From Desulfobulbus oralis (GTDB lineage: Bacteria > Desulfobacterota > Desulfobulbia > Desulfobulbales > Desulfobulbaceae), in contig NZ_CP021255.1 of assembly GCF_002952055.1 (NCBI RefSeq), positions 1,587,501 to 1,651,500 on the forward strand: 64,000 nucleotides of DNA, given 5' to 3'. A program made the translations under genes and the position numbers. The notes below the pieces were generated by a model that was given only the letters and a program-made list of their open reading frames with translations, was not told where the DNA came from and ran no database searches. Below, one piece after another: positions 53,702 to 64,000 of the stretch (positions are counted from its first letter, which is position 1; every line of letters starts with the position of its first letter).

Positions 53702-54853
53702 TCAGGGCCGCCAGGAAGAGTCTGCCTGCAACTGTTCCCGCTGGCCCTGGCGCAGGGCCCCATCCACCGTGCCCCGATTGAAGAGCAGCATCCAAAGCAG
53801 CAGGCCGTAGCTCAGGACCGCCAGTACCGCGAAAGGCGGCAGGAAATAACCCAGCGGGCAGAGCATCAGCACGGTCAGCCAGTGCAGGGCGATGATTTTA
53901 CTGGAATGGAGCTGCAGAGGGAAATCGTCATGGCGGCCAATCACTATCAGGCCGCTCAGATTCCATCCGTAGAGGGCGGTGAAGGCGTGCAGCCGCAAGA
54001 GCGGCTGGCTGTACTGGGGCAGATAGTACGCTGACATGGCCAGCATGATATAGGCGATGCCGGTTATGGAGGTTATCAGCAGAAAGAGAATGCCCGAGCT
54101 GAGAAAGGCCTTCTGCTGGAGCCGCATGCCCAGCCGCCAGTACAGCCAGAACACGCTGGCCACGGCCACAAAGAGGGCAGTGGCGATGAGCACCTGGGCC
54201 CGGAACATGTTGGCCAGAATAAACAGAAAAAAGATGATCACCCCCAGGTTGATCACCCAGAAGGCCGCCTCCTTGAGTGCCTTGACGGCATTGCTTGTGG
54301 CCCGCTGCATCAGACTGAAAATGACCGACATGGAGATCAGCGAAACCGGAAAGGAGAAGCCGAGAAAGAAGGTGTCCAGCTTCAATTTTTCAATGTGCCA
54401 CCAGTGCAGGTATGCGGAATTGAGCATGACCACGCTGGACATGCCCAAACCAATGGAGAGGCACAACAGCGCTGCCTGGTGAAATTTGCGGCTTACCGGC
54501 TCGCCGGCGCTGAAGAGCGCCCTGGGCACGAGGCTGCCGAAATGCTCCACCCGCACCCGTTCCACCACCCCGGAAAGGACAAGCGCCAGACACAGGGCCG
54601 GCGCATACCAGCGCAGGAACGCGGATACGGCAAAGGCAAGCGCCAGCAGCAGAAACAGCCTGCCTTTGGGGCCGAGCCTGCTCTGGCCTTCGGTGTAGTA
54701 CACCAAAAGCGTGCCGCCGCTGCACAGGTTGAAGAGAAAGATGTGCAGGCGTTCAAAATTGATCTGCTCCGGCGCAACCATGTGATGTAAAAAGCCGCAG
54801 GCCAGGGCGTCTGTCATCATCAGCCAGAGGATACCTTTCAGATTGGTGCTCAC
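53702..54853 (-). CDS. Polytopic membrane protein of unknown function
   Basis: 383 aa with about eleven hydrophobic helices covering almost the whole length. The N-terminal part has DALACGFLHHMVAPEQINFE and the last helix is followed by a short polar tail. I cannot place it in a transporter family; conserved-looking His residues in helix-loop regions (FLHHM, LHWW) could bind a cofactor. It begins after a 120-base gap behind the frameshifted epimerase gene. Confidence 0.6.
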   Translation of the reverse strand: MSTNLKGILWLMMTDALACGFLHHMVAPEQINFERLHIFLFNLCSGGTLLVYYTEGQSRLGPKGRLFLLLALAFAVSAFLRWYAPALCLALVLSGVVERVRVEHFGSLVPRALFSAGEPVSRKFHQAALLCLSIGLGMSSVVMLNSAYLHWWHIEKLKLDTFFLGFSFPVSLISMSVIFSLMQRATSNAVKALKEAAFWVINLGVIIFFLFILANMFRAQVLIATALFVAVASVFWLYWRLGMRLQQKAFLSSGILFLLITSITGIAYIMLAMSAYYLPQYSQPLLRLHAFTALYGWNLSGLIVIGRHDDFPLQLHSSKIIALHWLTVLMLCPLGYFLPPFAVLAVLSYGLLLWMLLFNRGTVDGALRQGQREQLQADSSWRP

Positions 54854-54973
54854 GGTTGAGTGCCTCCAGGTTGGTGGAAAATTTGGGACAGGCCGGGGGC
54901 AGTGCCCTGCTGTCTTGCGGACACCGATACCCTTTGCGTGTCGTTGACGAGCCGCCTTGCCCCTTGTCCCCGG

Positions 54974-56319
54974 TCAGACCCTGCCGAGCAGGGTCCTGAG
55001 CGCTGTTGACAGGTCTGGATGACGAAAACGGTAGCCCGAGGCGAGCAGCTTGGCGGCAGAAGCACGGCAACTGTCCAGGAGCACCTCCTGTCCCATCTGG
55101 CCAAAGAGCAGCCGCACAAGCCCGGCGGGCACCGGCGGCAGCAGCGGCCGGCGCAGCACGCGCGCGAGAGTGGCCAGCAGTTCGCGGTTTGTCACCGGTT
55201 CCGGAGCGACTATATTCACCGGCCCCTGCAGGCTTTTACTGACCAGCGCGTGCAGCATCGCGCCAATGGCGTCGTGCAGGCCGATCCAACTGATGTACTG
55301 CCGGCCATTGCCAAAACGGCTGCTGAAACCAAGAGCCGAAGGCGCCAGCAGGCGGGCCAGGGCGCCGCCTTTGGGCGTGAGCACCACCCCCAGACGCAGG
55401 CAGACGGTGCGGATGCCCAGATCCCTGGCGCTTCCGGCTGCCGCTTCCCATCTGGCACAGACCTCGGAAATGAAGGCGGAGCCGGCCTGATCGTCCTCGC
55501 TGACCAGGCGATCCGCACAATCGCCATAAAAGCCGATGGCAGAGGCGCTGAGCAGCACCTCCGGCCTGGAGGCGCAGCGGGCAATCTCCCGGATCAGCAA
55601 CGAAGTCCCCTGCAGGCGGCTGGCGATCACCCGCTCTTTTTTTGCCGCTGTCCAGCGACCCTCGCCAATGTTGTCGGCAGCCAGATGGATGACGCCGTCA
55701 AAGTGGGGCAGATCCTGCAGGTTGAGTTCGCCCCTGGCCGGATTCCAGTACACCTCTCTGGCCTTTTGCTCCGGCCGCCGCCGCACCAGACGCCATATCT
55801 CATGGCCACCGGTACTGAGCAGGGGCAGGAGACGGAGCCCAGCAGGCCGCTGGCCCCACTGACCAGGATACGCAAGGGGCGTTTGCTGGCATAGGCGTGC
55901 AGCAAAAGATCATCCTGCAGGAGGGCGTGGCGGTAGCGAAAGGTCCGGTTCAGCACCGGTTCCACCAGGAGCCTCCCTATCCAGGGGCAACAGGACTGCG
56001 CTGGCAGGGCATAGTCAATATGATCCTCAAGGCGCGCGCCTGCCGCAGTGGTTGAAAAGCTGTGGGTATGCACCCAGCGCCTGAAGGGGCCACTTGCCTG
56101 AATATCGCGGAAATACTCGTAGGGCCTGTTCTCAATGTGCTGCGCCCGCCACAGATAGGGCAGCGGCCCGGCATGCATGCGCATGGTGACCCGGCCGCCC
56201 GGATCGATGCCACCGCTGCGGGCCAGCACGGTGGTGTCTTCCCAGGGTGGAATCAGGCGTTCGAGCGCGCCGGGGCGGCGGTGCCAATCGTAGAGTTCGG
56301 TTACGCTGCAGGGGAACAC
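54974..56319 (-). pseudogene. SRPBCC-TIGR01777 epimerase fusion, frameshifted
   Basis: The 5' part reads as an SRPBCC lipid-binding-like domain (YDWHRRPGALERLIPPWEDT, RMHAGPLPYLWRAQHIENRP, FRYRHALLQDDL) leading into the Rossmann start ILVSGASGLLGS. At about 55838 one base is missing; the +1 frame continues with RLLPLLSTGGHEIW and then the rest of a TIGR01777/YfcH-like domain (HLAADNIGEGRWTAAKKERV, LLSASAIGFYG) to the end. Full length apart from that base, so sequencing error is possible. The start (GTG 56319) is also weak. Confidence 0.72.
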
Positions 56320-56344
56320 CGAGGCGGCCCTGAAGGAACCCGGT

Positions 56345-57238
56345 TCACCTGTGCAGGAGATCACGGAGGGCCTGTTCCAGCTTGGGGTAGGAGAAGACGA
56401 AACCCTTTTCTTCAAGGGCCCGCGGCAAGACCTTTTGCCCCTGCAGGAGCGACTGGCCGAATTCACCCAGGGCAAGTCGCATCAGCGGCGCGGGCGCGGG
56501 AAAAAAGGCGGGGCGGCCGAGTTGGGCCGCAAGCGTTCTGGCAAACTCGATTTGCCTGACCGCTTCAGGAGCTGAGCAGTTGAAAGGACCATGACACGAT
56601 TCGCAGTCGAGAAGGAACTGGGCCGCTGCCACCAGATCCGCCAGATGAATCCAGGGGAACCACTGTCTGCCCTTGCCGATAGGGCCGCCCAGGCCCAGTT
56701 GAAAGGGCAGCCTCATGCTTTGCAGCGCTCCACCCGCCTTGCCCAGAACCACGGCAAGGCGCATGATGACCACTCTGGCCCCCTTGTCCTCGGCCCCCTG
56801 GGCCAGAGCCTCCCATTCGCGGCATACCCGGGCGAGAAAATCGCTGCCGCCGGGATGCGCTTCGCTGTGCTCTTCTTCACCGCCATTGCCGTAGTAGCCG
56901 GCGGCCGAGGCGCTGAGCAGCACCATGCCGTTTCCTTTGGGGATCGCGGCCACCAGATTCCTGGTGGTCTCGATGCGGCTGTCGAGAATTGCCGCTTTGG
57001 CGGCCTTGGTCCACAGGGTGAAGACCGATTTTCCAGCCAGATTGATCAGTGCGTCCTGGCTGGCAACCGCATCCTGCCAGGGCCCGGGCCTGGTGGTGTC
57101 GGCCGTGATGCAGCTCAGGTCTGCCAGTGCCTGATGGCGGCGGCAACTTTTCCCGCTGCTGCCGATGACAGTGACAACATGGCCCTGGGCCATGGCACTG
57201 CCGACAAAACCGGTGCCTCCGGTGATGAGTATCTTCAT
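56345..57238 (-). CDS. TIGR01777 family NAD-dependent epimerase/dehydratase-like protein (YfcH-like)
   Basis: 297 aa. Rossmann motif ILITGGTGFVGSAMA, followed by INLAGKSVFTLWTKAAKAAI, LLSASAAGYYGNGGE (the family's modified catalytic Tyr region) and a C-terminal DUF1731 segment (RALEEKGFVFSYPKLEQAL). AGGAGGAACC before ATG 57238 is a strong site. The expected GF(I/V)G-xxL spacing is shortened by a few residues (GSAMAQGHVVTVIG), hinting at a small deletion. Its paralogue follows directly. Confidence 0.83.
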   Translation of the reverse strand: MKILITGGTGFVGSAMAQGHVVTVIGSSGKSCRRHQALADLSCITADTTRPGPWQDAVASQDALINLAGKSVFTLWTKAAKAAILDSRIETTRNLVAAIPKGNGMVLLSASAAGYYGNGGEEEHSEAHPGGSDFLARVCREWEALAQGAEDKGARVVIMRLAVVLGKAGGALQSMRLPFQLGLGGPIGKGRQWFPWIHLADLVAAAQFLLDCESCHGPFNCSAPEAVRQIEFARTLAAQLGRPAFFPAPAPLMRLALGEFGQSLLQGQKVLPRALEEKGFVFSYPKLEQALRDLLHR

Positions 57239-57758
57239 GGTTCCTCCTGGCCTGTGGTCGGTGCGCTGCATGTCGTTTGCATACCCTAATGAGGATGTGC
57301 CATGCAATAAAGACGCTGGCGCATGCCAAAATCTCATGATGAACACCCGCCTATCAGCAGGATGAGGGCCAGGGGGCAACGGATTGGAAGGCAAATCTGA
57401 TCTGCAGCTCCAGGGCAGGGTGGCACTGGTCCGCCTTTGCGTGGGATGCCTACGCATTTTTACAGGCTGCATGCGCCCGGCAGCGCGGCACGGACGGGAA
57501 CAGTCAGGGCTTTTGCGGTATATTTTCCCAGAGGCAGGAGTTTGCAGAAGATCACGGAGGTGCTGCTTGCCAACGCAGCGGCCCGGTTGAATAATTGAGC
57601 GCGCAACTGTTTAAAAGGCCAGGGGCCCGCTGCAGTGTGTAACCGGATCCCCCGGTGCTGCAAGCAAAGATCCCTGAAGAAAAAGGGTACCAATCCATTG
57701 GTACCCTTTGACAAGACAAAATGCACCGCAAGCTAGGTGTGGTGCCGCCCCCCGTGCT
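57239..57758. other. Intergenic region between two - strand operons
   Basis: About 520 bases. It contains the terminator of ihfA at 57682-57709 and, further left, probably the promoter of the epimerase gene. No tRNA, riboswitch or gene was recognised. Confidence 0.45.
57682..57709 (-). terminator. Rho-independent terminator after ihfA
   Basis: Perfect inverted repeat AAAGGGTACCAAT / ATTGGTACCCTTT with a two-base centre; read on the - strand it is followed by TTCTTC after the terminal Ts. Confidence 0.8.
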
Positions 57759-58052
57759 TCAGCTTTTTTTATTGACCCGCTCCCGTAAAAGGCCGGAGGG
57801 TTTGAAGGTAACGACCCTCCTGGCCTCCAGGGTCAGGGACTTGCCGGTTTGGGGGTTGCGGCCGCGGCGCTCACTTTTGTCCCGTACCGTGAACTTGCCA
57901 AAGCTGCTTAAAAGCAAATCTTCGCCACGCACAAGCGATGCCTTGGCCAGGGCAAGGAACAGTTCGACCGCCTCCACGGCCTGGGATTTGGTCAGGGTGG
58001 AGTGGCTTGTATAAATTTTTTCCACTAGATCGGTTTTCGTCAGGGTACCCAT
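57759..58052 (-). CDS. ihfA: HU/IHF family DNA-binding protein, IHF alpha-like
   Basis: 97 aa. LTKTDLVEKIYTSHSTLTKS at the start and the DNA-minor-groove arm segment RRGRNPQTGKSL with ARRVVTFKPSGLL match IHF-alpha more than HU. It bends DNA in recombination, replication and sigma-54 promoter activation. It lies 27 bases after eno and is probably cotranscribed with it. Confidence 0.85.
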   Translation of the reverse strand: MGTLTKTDLVEKIYTSHSTLTKSQAVEAVELFLALAKASLVRGEDLLLSSFGKFTVRDKSERRGRNPQTGKSLTLEARRVVTFKPSGLLRERVNKKS

Positions 58053-58079
58053 GCGGATTTCTGTGTATGGCCTGAAAAC

Positions 58080-59390
<1,311 letters not shown>

Positions 59391-59421
59391 CTATGCGTAA
59401 TCTGCTTTTTGCTCTGTCGAT

Positions 59422-60630
59422 TCATGAAACCACGCTGGCAATCTGGAAGATGGGCAGATACATGGCCACAACCAACCCGCCGATCACGCCACCCAGGAAA
59501 ACCATCATAAACGGTTCTATCATTGCGGTCAGGTTGTCGACCGCCTGGTCGACTTCCGCATCATAGAAATCGGCCACTTTTTCGAGCATGGTGTCCAGCG
59601 CGCCGACCGATTCGCCCACATTGATCATCTGCACCACCATGGGCGGAAAGACCTGCGATTCTTCCAAAGGCTCGGCAATGGGGCGACCTTCGGCAATGGC
59701 TGCGGAGACACGTACGATCGCCCGTTCGATAACCTTGTTGCCTGCGGTGCGGGCGACAACCCCCAGGGCATCGAGAATGGGCACGCCACTCTGTAACATG
59801 GTGCTTAGGGTGCGTGTAAACTTCGAAACCGCAACCTTGCGGACCAGATCGCCAATGACCGGAGACCACAAGAGCATATGATCCACCTGGAGTCGGCCTC
59901 GTTCTGTGTTGTAGTATTTTTTGAAGATCCAAACAAAAAGAAGCACTATGCCGAATATTGCCCACCAGTATGACTTGACAGCATTGCTCAGGTTGACCAC
60001 CAATTGGGTGGGCGCAGGCAGGGTGGAACCGAAGTCTTTGAACATCTTGTCAAAGACCGGCACAACAAAGATCAGGATAATGGCCAGCACGAGAATACAG
60101 ATGCCCAGACAGATGACGGGATAGGTCATGGCGCCTTTGATACGTTTTTGCAGGGCCATGGCCTTTTCCTTGAAGTTGGCCAGCCGCTGGAGAATGGTAT
60201 CCAGAATACCGCCCAGCTCGCCGGCTTCAATCATATTGCAATACAGGCTGTCGTACACCTTGGGATGCTTGCGCATGGAATCGGCCAGGGTGGTGCCGGT
60301 CTCCACGTCAGCCTGAATGGCGGTGAGCATCTCCTTGAAAGTGGGATTGTCCTGCTGGCGGGCCAGAATTTGGAGACACTGTACCAAGGGCAGGCCGGCA
60401 TCGATCATGGTGGAAAGCTGCCGGGTAAAAACGACCACATCCTTGCCCTTGACCTTGGGGCGGAAAAATTTAATATTTTCCAACAGATCCTTGGGCTTTT
60501 CCCGGATGCTGGTTTCCTCGATGCGCAGACGTTTCAGATGGGCCCGTACCCCGGCTTCGTCCACTGCCTCTATTTGTCCTTTGCGTTTTTCACCGTGGAT
60601 GTTGATCCCTTTCCAGATATAAATGGGCAT
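59422..60630 (-). CDS. pilC: Type IV pilus inner membrane platform protein PilC (GspF family)
   Basis: 402 aa with two GspF/PilC cytoplasmic domains (about 68-190 and 272-395) and three membrane helices (171-195, 220-245, 378-398). Characteristic segments are FTRQLSTMIDAGLPLVQCLQ, IKGAMTYPVI and MINVGESVGALDTMLEKVADF. PilC transmits pilus assembly force from PilB and PilT. No other pil genes are in the window. A GspF of a type II secretion system is the alternative. Confidence 0.9.
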   Translation of the reverse strand: MPIYIWKGINIHGEKRKGQIEAVDEAGVRAHLKRLRIEETSIREKPKDLLENIKFFRPKVKGKDVVVFTRQLSTMIDAGLPLVQCLQILARQQDNPTFKEMLTAIQADVETGTTLADSMRKHPKVYDSLYCNMIEAGELGGILDTILQRLANFKEKAMALQKRIKGAMTYPVICLGICILVLAIILIFVVPVFDKMFKDFGSTLPAPTQLVVNLSNAVKSYWWAIFGIVLLFVWIFKKYYNTERGRLQVDHMLLWSPVIGDLVRKVAVSKFTRTLSTMLQSGVPILDALGVVARTAGNKVIERAIVRVSAAIAEGRPIAEPLEESQVFPPMVVQMINVGESVGALDTMLEKVADFYDAEVDQAVDNLTAMIEPFMMVFLGGVIGGLVVAMYLPIFQIASVVS

Positions 60631-60809
60631 ACGGTACTCCAGTAGAGCGGTAAGAGATTAAAAAATGTGATGAGCTTGACAAGTCGCACTTTTTTCCGTA
60701 TACAAGCTCCCCATCGTGTGAAGGAAAAGCGCAAAGTATACGCCTCTATTGTAGGCAAATGCTTTTTTTGATTCAAGAAAAAGATTTATTTTTTTCAGGA
60801 GCTGACATT

Positions 60810-61055
60810 ATGGCAAGCGATATGGCGGCAAAATTTGAACAGGGACTTTTCCTGACCATTGTCGAGCAGTGTGAGGGCTGCGATCGCGTCGTGGCTCACG
60901 AGGCAGGCAAATACTGCAGCAGCTATGCCAATCCGGCGGCCAAGTGGCGGCTTGGGATGTGCAATTTCGCCACCCATGCCAAGCCGGAAGTGGCAGCGGT
61001 CACTGCTCGCATCAACCCTCTGAAAGCCGCAAAACGCGCGTCCAAGCGCAAGTAG
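60810..61055 (+). CDS. PxxKW family cysteine-rich protein
   Basis: 81 aa behind AGGAG (eight-base spacing). It matches the small family named after its PxxKW motif: EQGLFLTIVEQCEGCDRVV, KYCSSYANPAAKWRLGMCNF and a Lys-rich C-terminus. Four Cys (in CEGC, YCSS and MCNF) could bind a metal. The family is frequent in sulfate-reducing and related deltaproteobacteria; function unknown. Confidence 0.88.
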   Translation: MASDMAAKFEQGLFLTIVEQCEGCDRVVAHEAGKYCSSYANPAAKWRLGMCNFATHAKPEVAAVTARINPLKAAKRASKRK

Positions 61056-61091
61056 GCAAATCGGGTTTACGCGCAGCCCGCATTGCAGGCC

Positions 61092-61127
61092 AAGCGCTCA
61101 GGAGCCCCCGGCTCCTGAGCGCTTTTT
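61092..61127. terminator. Bidirectional terminator between the PxxKW gene and ugd
   Basis: Arms AAGCGCTCAGGAGCC and GGCTCCTGAGCGCTT pair perfectly over 15 bases with a three-base loop and a T tail; it lies between convergent genes. Confidence 0.88.
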
Positions 61128-62437
61128 CATTTCCTGCCGACCCCTGTGTAGGCAAAACCAAGGCGGCGCAATGTCTCCGGGTCATAGACGTTGCGCAAAT
61201 CGATAAAAATTGGCTGGCGCATCAGGCGGCGCAGCTTCCCAAGATCCAGTGCCCGGTACTGGTTCCACTCGGTCATCAGGACCACGCAATCGGCATCCTG
61301 GACCGCTTCGTAGGCCGAGCCGACGTACGTGATGCCTTCCGGCAGCATCTTCCGGGCTTCCGGCATGCCCTGCGGGTCATGGACGCGCAGCAGCGCACCC
61401 TTTTCCAGAAGGGCCGGCAGGATGGTCAAAGCCGGCGCATCGCGCATGTCATCCGTTTCGGGCTTGAAGGTCAGACCCAGGATGGCAATGCTTTTTCCTG
61501 TTTCCGAGCCACCCAGCATCTCCCGAATCTTTTTCACCATGCGGGCCTTTTGCGCCGCATTGACCTCCACGGCGGCTGACACGATGCGCACGTTTTCACC
61601 GTATTCCTGTACGATACGCATCAGGGCCAGCGTATCCTTGGGGAAACAGGAACCGCCGTATCCAGGGCCTGGATGGAGAAATTTGTTGCCAATACGGCCG
61701 TCCATGCCAATGGCCTTGGCCAGATCGCTCACGTTGGCGCCCACTGCTTCGCAAACATTGGCTATTTCGTTGATATAGCTGATCTTGACCGCAAGAAAGG
61801 CATTGGCGGCATACTTGGTCAGCTCCGCGGTTTCGATGCCGGTGCTCACGATGGGCGTGTCGCGCAAAAAAAGCGGCTTGTAGATCGCCCGAAGCACCTG
61901 CTCCGCCTGTGGGGATTCGACCCCGATGACCACCCGGTCCGGGCGCATGAAGTCGCCCAATGCCGCGCCTTCCCGCAGAAATTCCGGATTGGAAGCCATA
62001 TCGAAATCGGCGTCGGGCCTGGTTTCACGGATGATGCGTTCCACCTGCCGGGCTGTGCCGATTGGCACGGTGCTCTTGTCCACCACCACGGTATAGCCCT
62101 GGAGAAAAGGCGCCAGCTCCCTGGCCGCCGCATGGATATAGGTGAGGTCGGCATAGCCGTCCCCACGGCGGGATGTGGGCGTGCCCACCGCGATAAAAAC
62201 GGCATCAGCTTCCGGAATGGCCTGGGCCATTTCGGTGGTGAAAGACAATCGGCCTTCCTGCACATTGTGCCGCACCATGACATCAAGTCCTGGTTCGTAA
62301 ATGGGCATCTCGCCGTTTTGCAGGGCTGTAATTTTTTCAGCGTTCTTGTCAATGCAGCTGACCGTGTGACCGAATTCGGCAAAGCAGGTGCCTGTCACCA
62401 GGCCGACGTAGCCGGTGCCTATCATGGCAATATTCAT
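61127..62437 (-). CDS. ugd: UDP-glucose/UDP-hexose 6-dehydrogenase
   Basis: 436 aa. NAD-binding MIGTGYVGLVTGTCFAEFGH, and catalytic Cys in GPGYGGSCFPKDTLAL, then GLTFKPETDDMRDAPA. It oxidises UDP-glucose to UDP-glucuronate (or a similar UDP-sugar) for surface polysaccharide or lipid A modification. Overlaps the yggS stop/start by four bases. Confidence 0.93.
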   Translation of the reverse strand: MNIAMIGTGYVGLVTGTCFAEFGHTVSCIDKNAEKITALQNGEMPIYEPGLDVMVRHNVQEGRLSFTTEMAQAIPEADAVFIAVGTPTSRRGDGYADLTYIHAAARELAPFLQGYTVVVDKSTVPIGTARQVERIIRETRPDADFDMASNPEFLREGAALGDFMRPDRVVIGVESPQAEQVLRAIYKPLFLRDTPIVSTGIETAELTKYAANAFLAVKISYINEIANVCEAVGANVSDLAKAIGMDGRIGNKFLHPGPGYGGSCFPKDTLALMRIVQEYGENVRIVSAAVEVNAAQKARMVKKIREMLGGSETGKSIAILGLTFKPETDDMRDAPALTILPALLEKGALLRVHDPQGMPEARKMLPEGITYVGSAYEAVQDADCVVLMTEWNQYRALDLGKLRRLMRQPIFIDLRNVYDPETLRRLGFAYTGVGRK

Positions 62438-63147
62438 CGTTCCGCTCCTTTGGGCGGACGGGCGCCGAAAATAGCCGTGCCGACCCGCACTATGGTCGCC
62501 CCTTCTTCAATGGCAGCCTCGTAATCGCCCGACATGCCCATCGAGAGTTCAACCTGTTGATTGTTCGAGAAAAGTTCCCGTTGTGCATACTCTTTGCCCA
62601 TCTCCCTGAGCATCCGGAAATAGGGACGGCTTGCCTCGGGATCGTCGAAATGGGGCGGCAGGGCCATGAGCCCCAGACAGTGCAGGTGCGGGCAGGCACT
62701 CCTTATCGCCTCAAGCAGCATACCGGTTTCCTGTGGCATCACGCCCGCCTTTTGCGGCTCTTCGCCGATGTTGACCTGCACAAGAATGTTGAGTCCCCGG
62801 CCGAGCGCAGCAGCAGCCTCGTCGAGCCGGCGTGCCGGCTTGAGCCGGTCCACGCTTTCCACCGTGTCGAACAGGGCTGCAATGTCCCGGCATTTATTGC
62901 TCTGCAGGTGCCCGATGAAGTGCCAGCTTGCCCCGTGGCCCAACCGGGGAATTTTTTCCTGGGCCTCCTGCAGATAGTTTTCGCCGAACAGCGTCTGTCC
63001 GCAGTCCATGGCCGCCCTGACGAGCTCGGGCGGCACAGTTTTGCTGACCGCCATCAGCCTGACGAGGCCGGGTTCACGGCCGGCACGCTGGGCGACAGCG
63101 GCGATATGCTCTGAAATCTGGCGGATCCTCTCACAAATGGGTGTCAC
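62434..63147 (-). CDS. yggS: YggS family pyridoxal phosphate homeostasis protein
   Basis: 237 aa. AVSKTVPPELVRAAM carries the PLP Lys, followed by FGENYLQEAQEKI, WHFIGHLQSNK and LSMGMSGDYEAAI, in the expected order. It has the alanine racemase-like barrel but no racemase activity and buffers PLP in the cell. Overlaps both neighbours by four bases. Confidence 0.93.
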   Translation of the reverse strand: MTPICERIRQISEHIAAVAQRAGREPGLVRLMAVSKTVPPELVRAAMDCGQTLFGENYLQEAQEKIPRLGHGASWHFIGHLQSNKCRDIAALFDTVESVDRLKPARRLDEAAAALGRGLNILVQVNIGEEPQKAGVMPQETGMLLEAIRSACPHLHCLGLMALPPHFDDPEASRPYFRMLREMGKEYAQRELFSNNQQVELSMGMSGDYEAAIEEGATIVRVGTAIFGARPPKGAER

Positions 63148-63971
63148 GACAGCGCAGCCTCGGGAAGGTGAAAAATTTTGCAGGTATTGGCCGTTGTTCG
63201 CCGGGCCACCTCGGCAAGCGGCAGGCCTTTCAGGTCGGCCAGCATCCGGGCGGTATGCACCAGACGGGCCGGTTCGTTACGTTTGCCGCGATACGGCACG
63301 GGTGTCAGATAGGGACTGTCCGTTTCCAGCATGAGGTGAGACAGATCCAGGGCCCGCGCCACCTCGCGGAGGAGGGCGGCGTTTTTGAAGGTGAGCACGC
63401 CGGAAAAAGCGATCATGAAGCCGCGCTCCGCCATCTCCTGCGCCAAACGCAGATCGCCTGAAAAGCAGTGCATGACACCGCCCCGGGGCAGATGACCAGC
63501 CTTTCGGATACAGGCTGCGATATCCCCGTGTGCGTTGCGGTCATGAATCACGACCGGCAGGTTCAATTCCTTTGCCAGCGCCAGTTGGCGCGAGAACACC
63601 CTTTGCTGCTCTGCAGCCGTGATCCCGGAACACACGTAGTCAAGCCCGATCTCGCCTATGGCCACGACTTTTTCTTTCCGGGCCAGTTCCGCAATGCAGG
63701 CCAGCACGCCCTCGTCAAAGCCGGCCGCTTCCTCCGGATGCACGCCCACGCAGGCAAACACGGGCCGATATGCCGCGGCCAGAGCCACGGCTGCTGCTGA
63801 GGAAGTGCAATCAGTGCCCAGGGTCACGATCTGGCGCACTCCGGCCTGAGCTGCGTTGGCCAGAATTTGGGGCACTACGCCCTGATACTCTTCCGCGTGC
63901 AGATGGCAGTGGCTGTCGATCAGGGTGAACGGCAGGGCTGCGGCTGTCTGCGTGGTCGGCTCGATGTTCAT
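63144..63971 (-). CDS. tatD: TatD family hydrolase (putative DNase)
   Basis: 275 aa, TIM-barrel metallohydrolase. Metal ligands lie in IDSHCHLH, GEIGLDYV, VIHDRNAHGD, MHCFSGDLRLAQ and ETDSPYLTP. Family members are DNases/RNases or related phosphoesterases. First in the - strand tatD-yggS-ugd cluster; its upstream region is cut by the window edge, so the start is unverified. Confidence 0.92.
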   Translation of the reverse strand: MNIEPTTQTAAALPFTLIDSHCHLHAEEYQGVVPQILANAAQAGVRQIVTLGTDCTSSAAAVALAAAYRPVFACVGVHPEEAAGFDEGVLACIAELARKEKVVAIGEIGLDYVCSGITAAEQQRVFSRQLALAKELNLPVVIHDRNAHGDIAACIRKAGHLPRGGVMHCFSGDLRLAQEMAERGFMIAFSGVLTFKNAALLREVARALDLSHLMLETDSPYLTPVPYRGKRNEPARLVHTARMLADLKGLPLAEVARRTTANTCKIFHLPEAALS

Positions 63972-64000
63972 GAACGCTTGGTCGGGTTCCCCGCCGGCCC

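Overview
The window reads as a chromosomal segment of a Gram-negative, anaerobic deltaproteobacterium of the Desulfobulbus type. Supporting this are complex I without its NADH module, a succinyl-CoA:acetate-type CoA-transferase, a PxxKW cysteine-rich protein typical of sulfate reducers, a YeiH-type sulfate exporter homologue, and lipid A and type IV pilus genes. One ~11 kb block (about 35.1-45.95 kb) carries near-perfect Neisseriaceae DNA uptake sequences and a run of small redox and hydrolase genes. A sulfate reducer that has taken up Neisseria-like DNA suggests an oral habitat; Desulfobulbus oralis would fit. The species name is inference.

Layout. 0.1-10.3 kb: an eleven-gene nuoABCDHIJKLMN operon (+), then a DUF2332 protein, a CoA-transferase, a DUF493 protein and a helical hypothetical. 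14.0-16.9 kb (-): a sugar dehydrogenase, lpxB and a secreted double-psi-barrel-like protein. 17.2-23.3 kb (-): a compact, AT-richer six-gene operon encoding a polytopic membrane protein, a Tat-exported metallo-beta-lactamase-fold hydrolase, a CobW-type GTPase with a large unassigned N-terminal part, and ExbB, ExbD and TonB. This is the best candidate for an undescribed system. 23.6-25.8 kb: a broken DDE transposase, an AT-rich secreted orphan and a decayed exoprotein fragment. 25.8-35.1 kb: PBP1A-type synthase, mutL, a small ArfA-like protein, the YeiH-like transporter, S4 protein, dCMP deaminase, alpha/beta hydrolase, ndk and gtrA.

35.1-46.0 kb: the Neisseria-like island, all genes on the - strand. 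It holds an NAD(P)-binding protein, flavodoxin-fold reductase, polysaccharide deacetylase, two lipoproteins, quinone oxidoreductase, cupin, carboxymuconolactone decarboxylase and esterase, plus clearly broken aldo/keto reductases and a Dyp peroxidase inactivated by a 13-bp tandem duplication. The right edge has an IS5-type transposase tail and a decayed second copy of the 5' end of gtrA; the intact gtrA sits at the left edge, so the island lies between direct repeats.

46-64 kb returns to housekeeping genes: a nucleoside-recognition membrane protein, large-type purL, tatA, lysA, a membrane protein, two TIGR01777 epimerase-like genes (one frameshifted), ihfA, eno, pilC, the PxxKW protein, ugd, yggS and tatD. 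No rRNA, tRNA or CRISPR array was recognised. The broken genes cluster in the two accessory regions, consistent with acquired DNA being lost there; the frameshifted epimerase at 55.8 kb is an exception and may be an assembly error.
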